NCBI RefSeq assembly: GCF_019722725.1
Contig: NZ_CP077941.1
Location: forward strand, 3,534,001-3,598,000
Source: Vreelandella profundi
GTDB taxonomy: Bacteria > Pseudomonadota > Gammaproteobacteria > Pseudomonadales > Halomonadaceae
DNA length: 64,000 bases
Direction of reading: 5' to 3'
In this document: in pieces, positions 63,793 through 64,000 of the stretch
How positions within the stretch are numbered: position 1 is the first letter of the stretch
Layout of the letters: each line of letters begins with the position of its first letter
The notes under the pieces: model-generated
Databases searched by the model: none
Seen by the model: only the letters and a program-made list of their open reading frames with translations
What the model was told of the DNA's origin: nothing
Made by a program: the position numbers and the translations under genes

Positions 63793-64000
63793 CCTCTATC
63801 CGACAACGCACACTGGGTCTTGTGCTGCTGGTATTTGGTCTCAGCATGTTGGTGATTGGTTTTATCAGCTATCGCTATGCGGCTCACGAAGTCGAAGAAC
63901 TTTATGATGCCAGCCTAGCCCAAAACGCGCGCCTGCTAGACGGATTGCTGCAAACGCCCTTACCGGAAGAGTATCGCGGCGCGCTGCTTAATAGCTTGGA
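63789..64000 (+). CDS. Sensor histidine kinase N-terminus, cut by window edge
   Basis: The first 70 codons of a membrane sensor kinase: basic MTSIRQRTLG, one transmembrane helix (about 10-30, LVLLVFGLSMLVIGFISYR) and the start of a periplasmic domain (ARLLDGLLQTPLPEEYRGAL). It pairs with the response regulator in front, in the QseC/PmrB manner. The kinase core lies outside the window. Confidence 0.88.
   Translation, partial: MTSIRQRTLGLVLLVFGLSMLVIGFISYRYAAHEVEELYDASLAQNARLLDGLLQTPLPEEYRGALLNSL

Overview
The window looks like a chromosomal segment of a moderately GC-rich gammaproteobacterium, most likely Halomonadaceae (Halomonas or Vreelandella). This is an inference from gene content and order: rph next to a Crc-like gene and pyrE, an oxyR-recG pair, TRAP transporters, a cytochrome c5 and UbiCA next to PhoBR. 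No rRNA, tRNA, CRISPR array, insertion sequence or prophage was seen.

Layout. 1-1091: end of uvrD. 1223-2852: an orphan TRAP solute receptor and an acyl-CoA thioesterase. 2983-8206: high-affinity phosphate uptake (pstS, pstC, pstA, pstB, phoU), with a clear Pho box between pstS and pstC. 8283-9014: cysZ. 9015-11483: a gene-sparse, AT-rich stretch with three separate minus-strand genes for small secreted proteins that are paralogues of each other and share the motif DLTxDEGD; I do not recognise the family and consider it the best candidate for something undescribed. 11484-15069 (minus): ubiC, ubiA, phoB, phoR, with an 11-bp-phased Pho box array before phoB. 15180-17133: an FAD-dependent reductase, the HU protein and a small SCP2-like protein. 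17187-23183: a LysR regulator and a minus-strand catabolic/transport set (DUF3100 membrane pair, M20 amidohydrolase, beta-hydroxyacid dehydrogenase, aldehyde dehydrogenase). 23420-33477: housekeeping genes (yccS-like, recG, oxyR, a YeeZ-like epimerase, ridA, spoT, rpoZ, gmk).

33639-57127 is mostly accessory. It lies between gmk and rph, genes that sit close together in many gammaproteobacteria, with only yicC left in the middle. It contains an extensin-like protein, a glycine-zipper lipoprotein, an MFS exporter, an alkylbase glycosylase, a pirin, a truncated alcohol dehydrogenase, an AT-richer TRAP/NIPSNAP/dehydrogenase operon divergent from a GntR regulator and a ThDP enzyme, a three-subunit membrane flavocytochrome dehydrogenase of the sorbitol/gluconate type, and a LacI-regulated sugar ABC transporter with a pentulose-type FGGY kinase. 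The last two could together oxidise a polyol in the periplasm, import the ketose and phosphorylate it (inference).

57225-64000 returns to core genes: rph, a Crc-like protein that has lost most exonuclease III catalytic residues, pyrE, trmL, rep, a cytochrome c5, and the start of a QseBC-type two-component system cut by the window edge.
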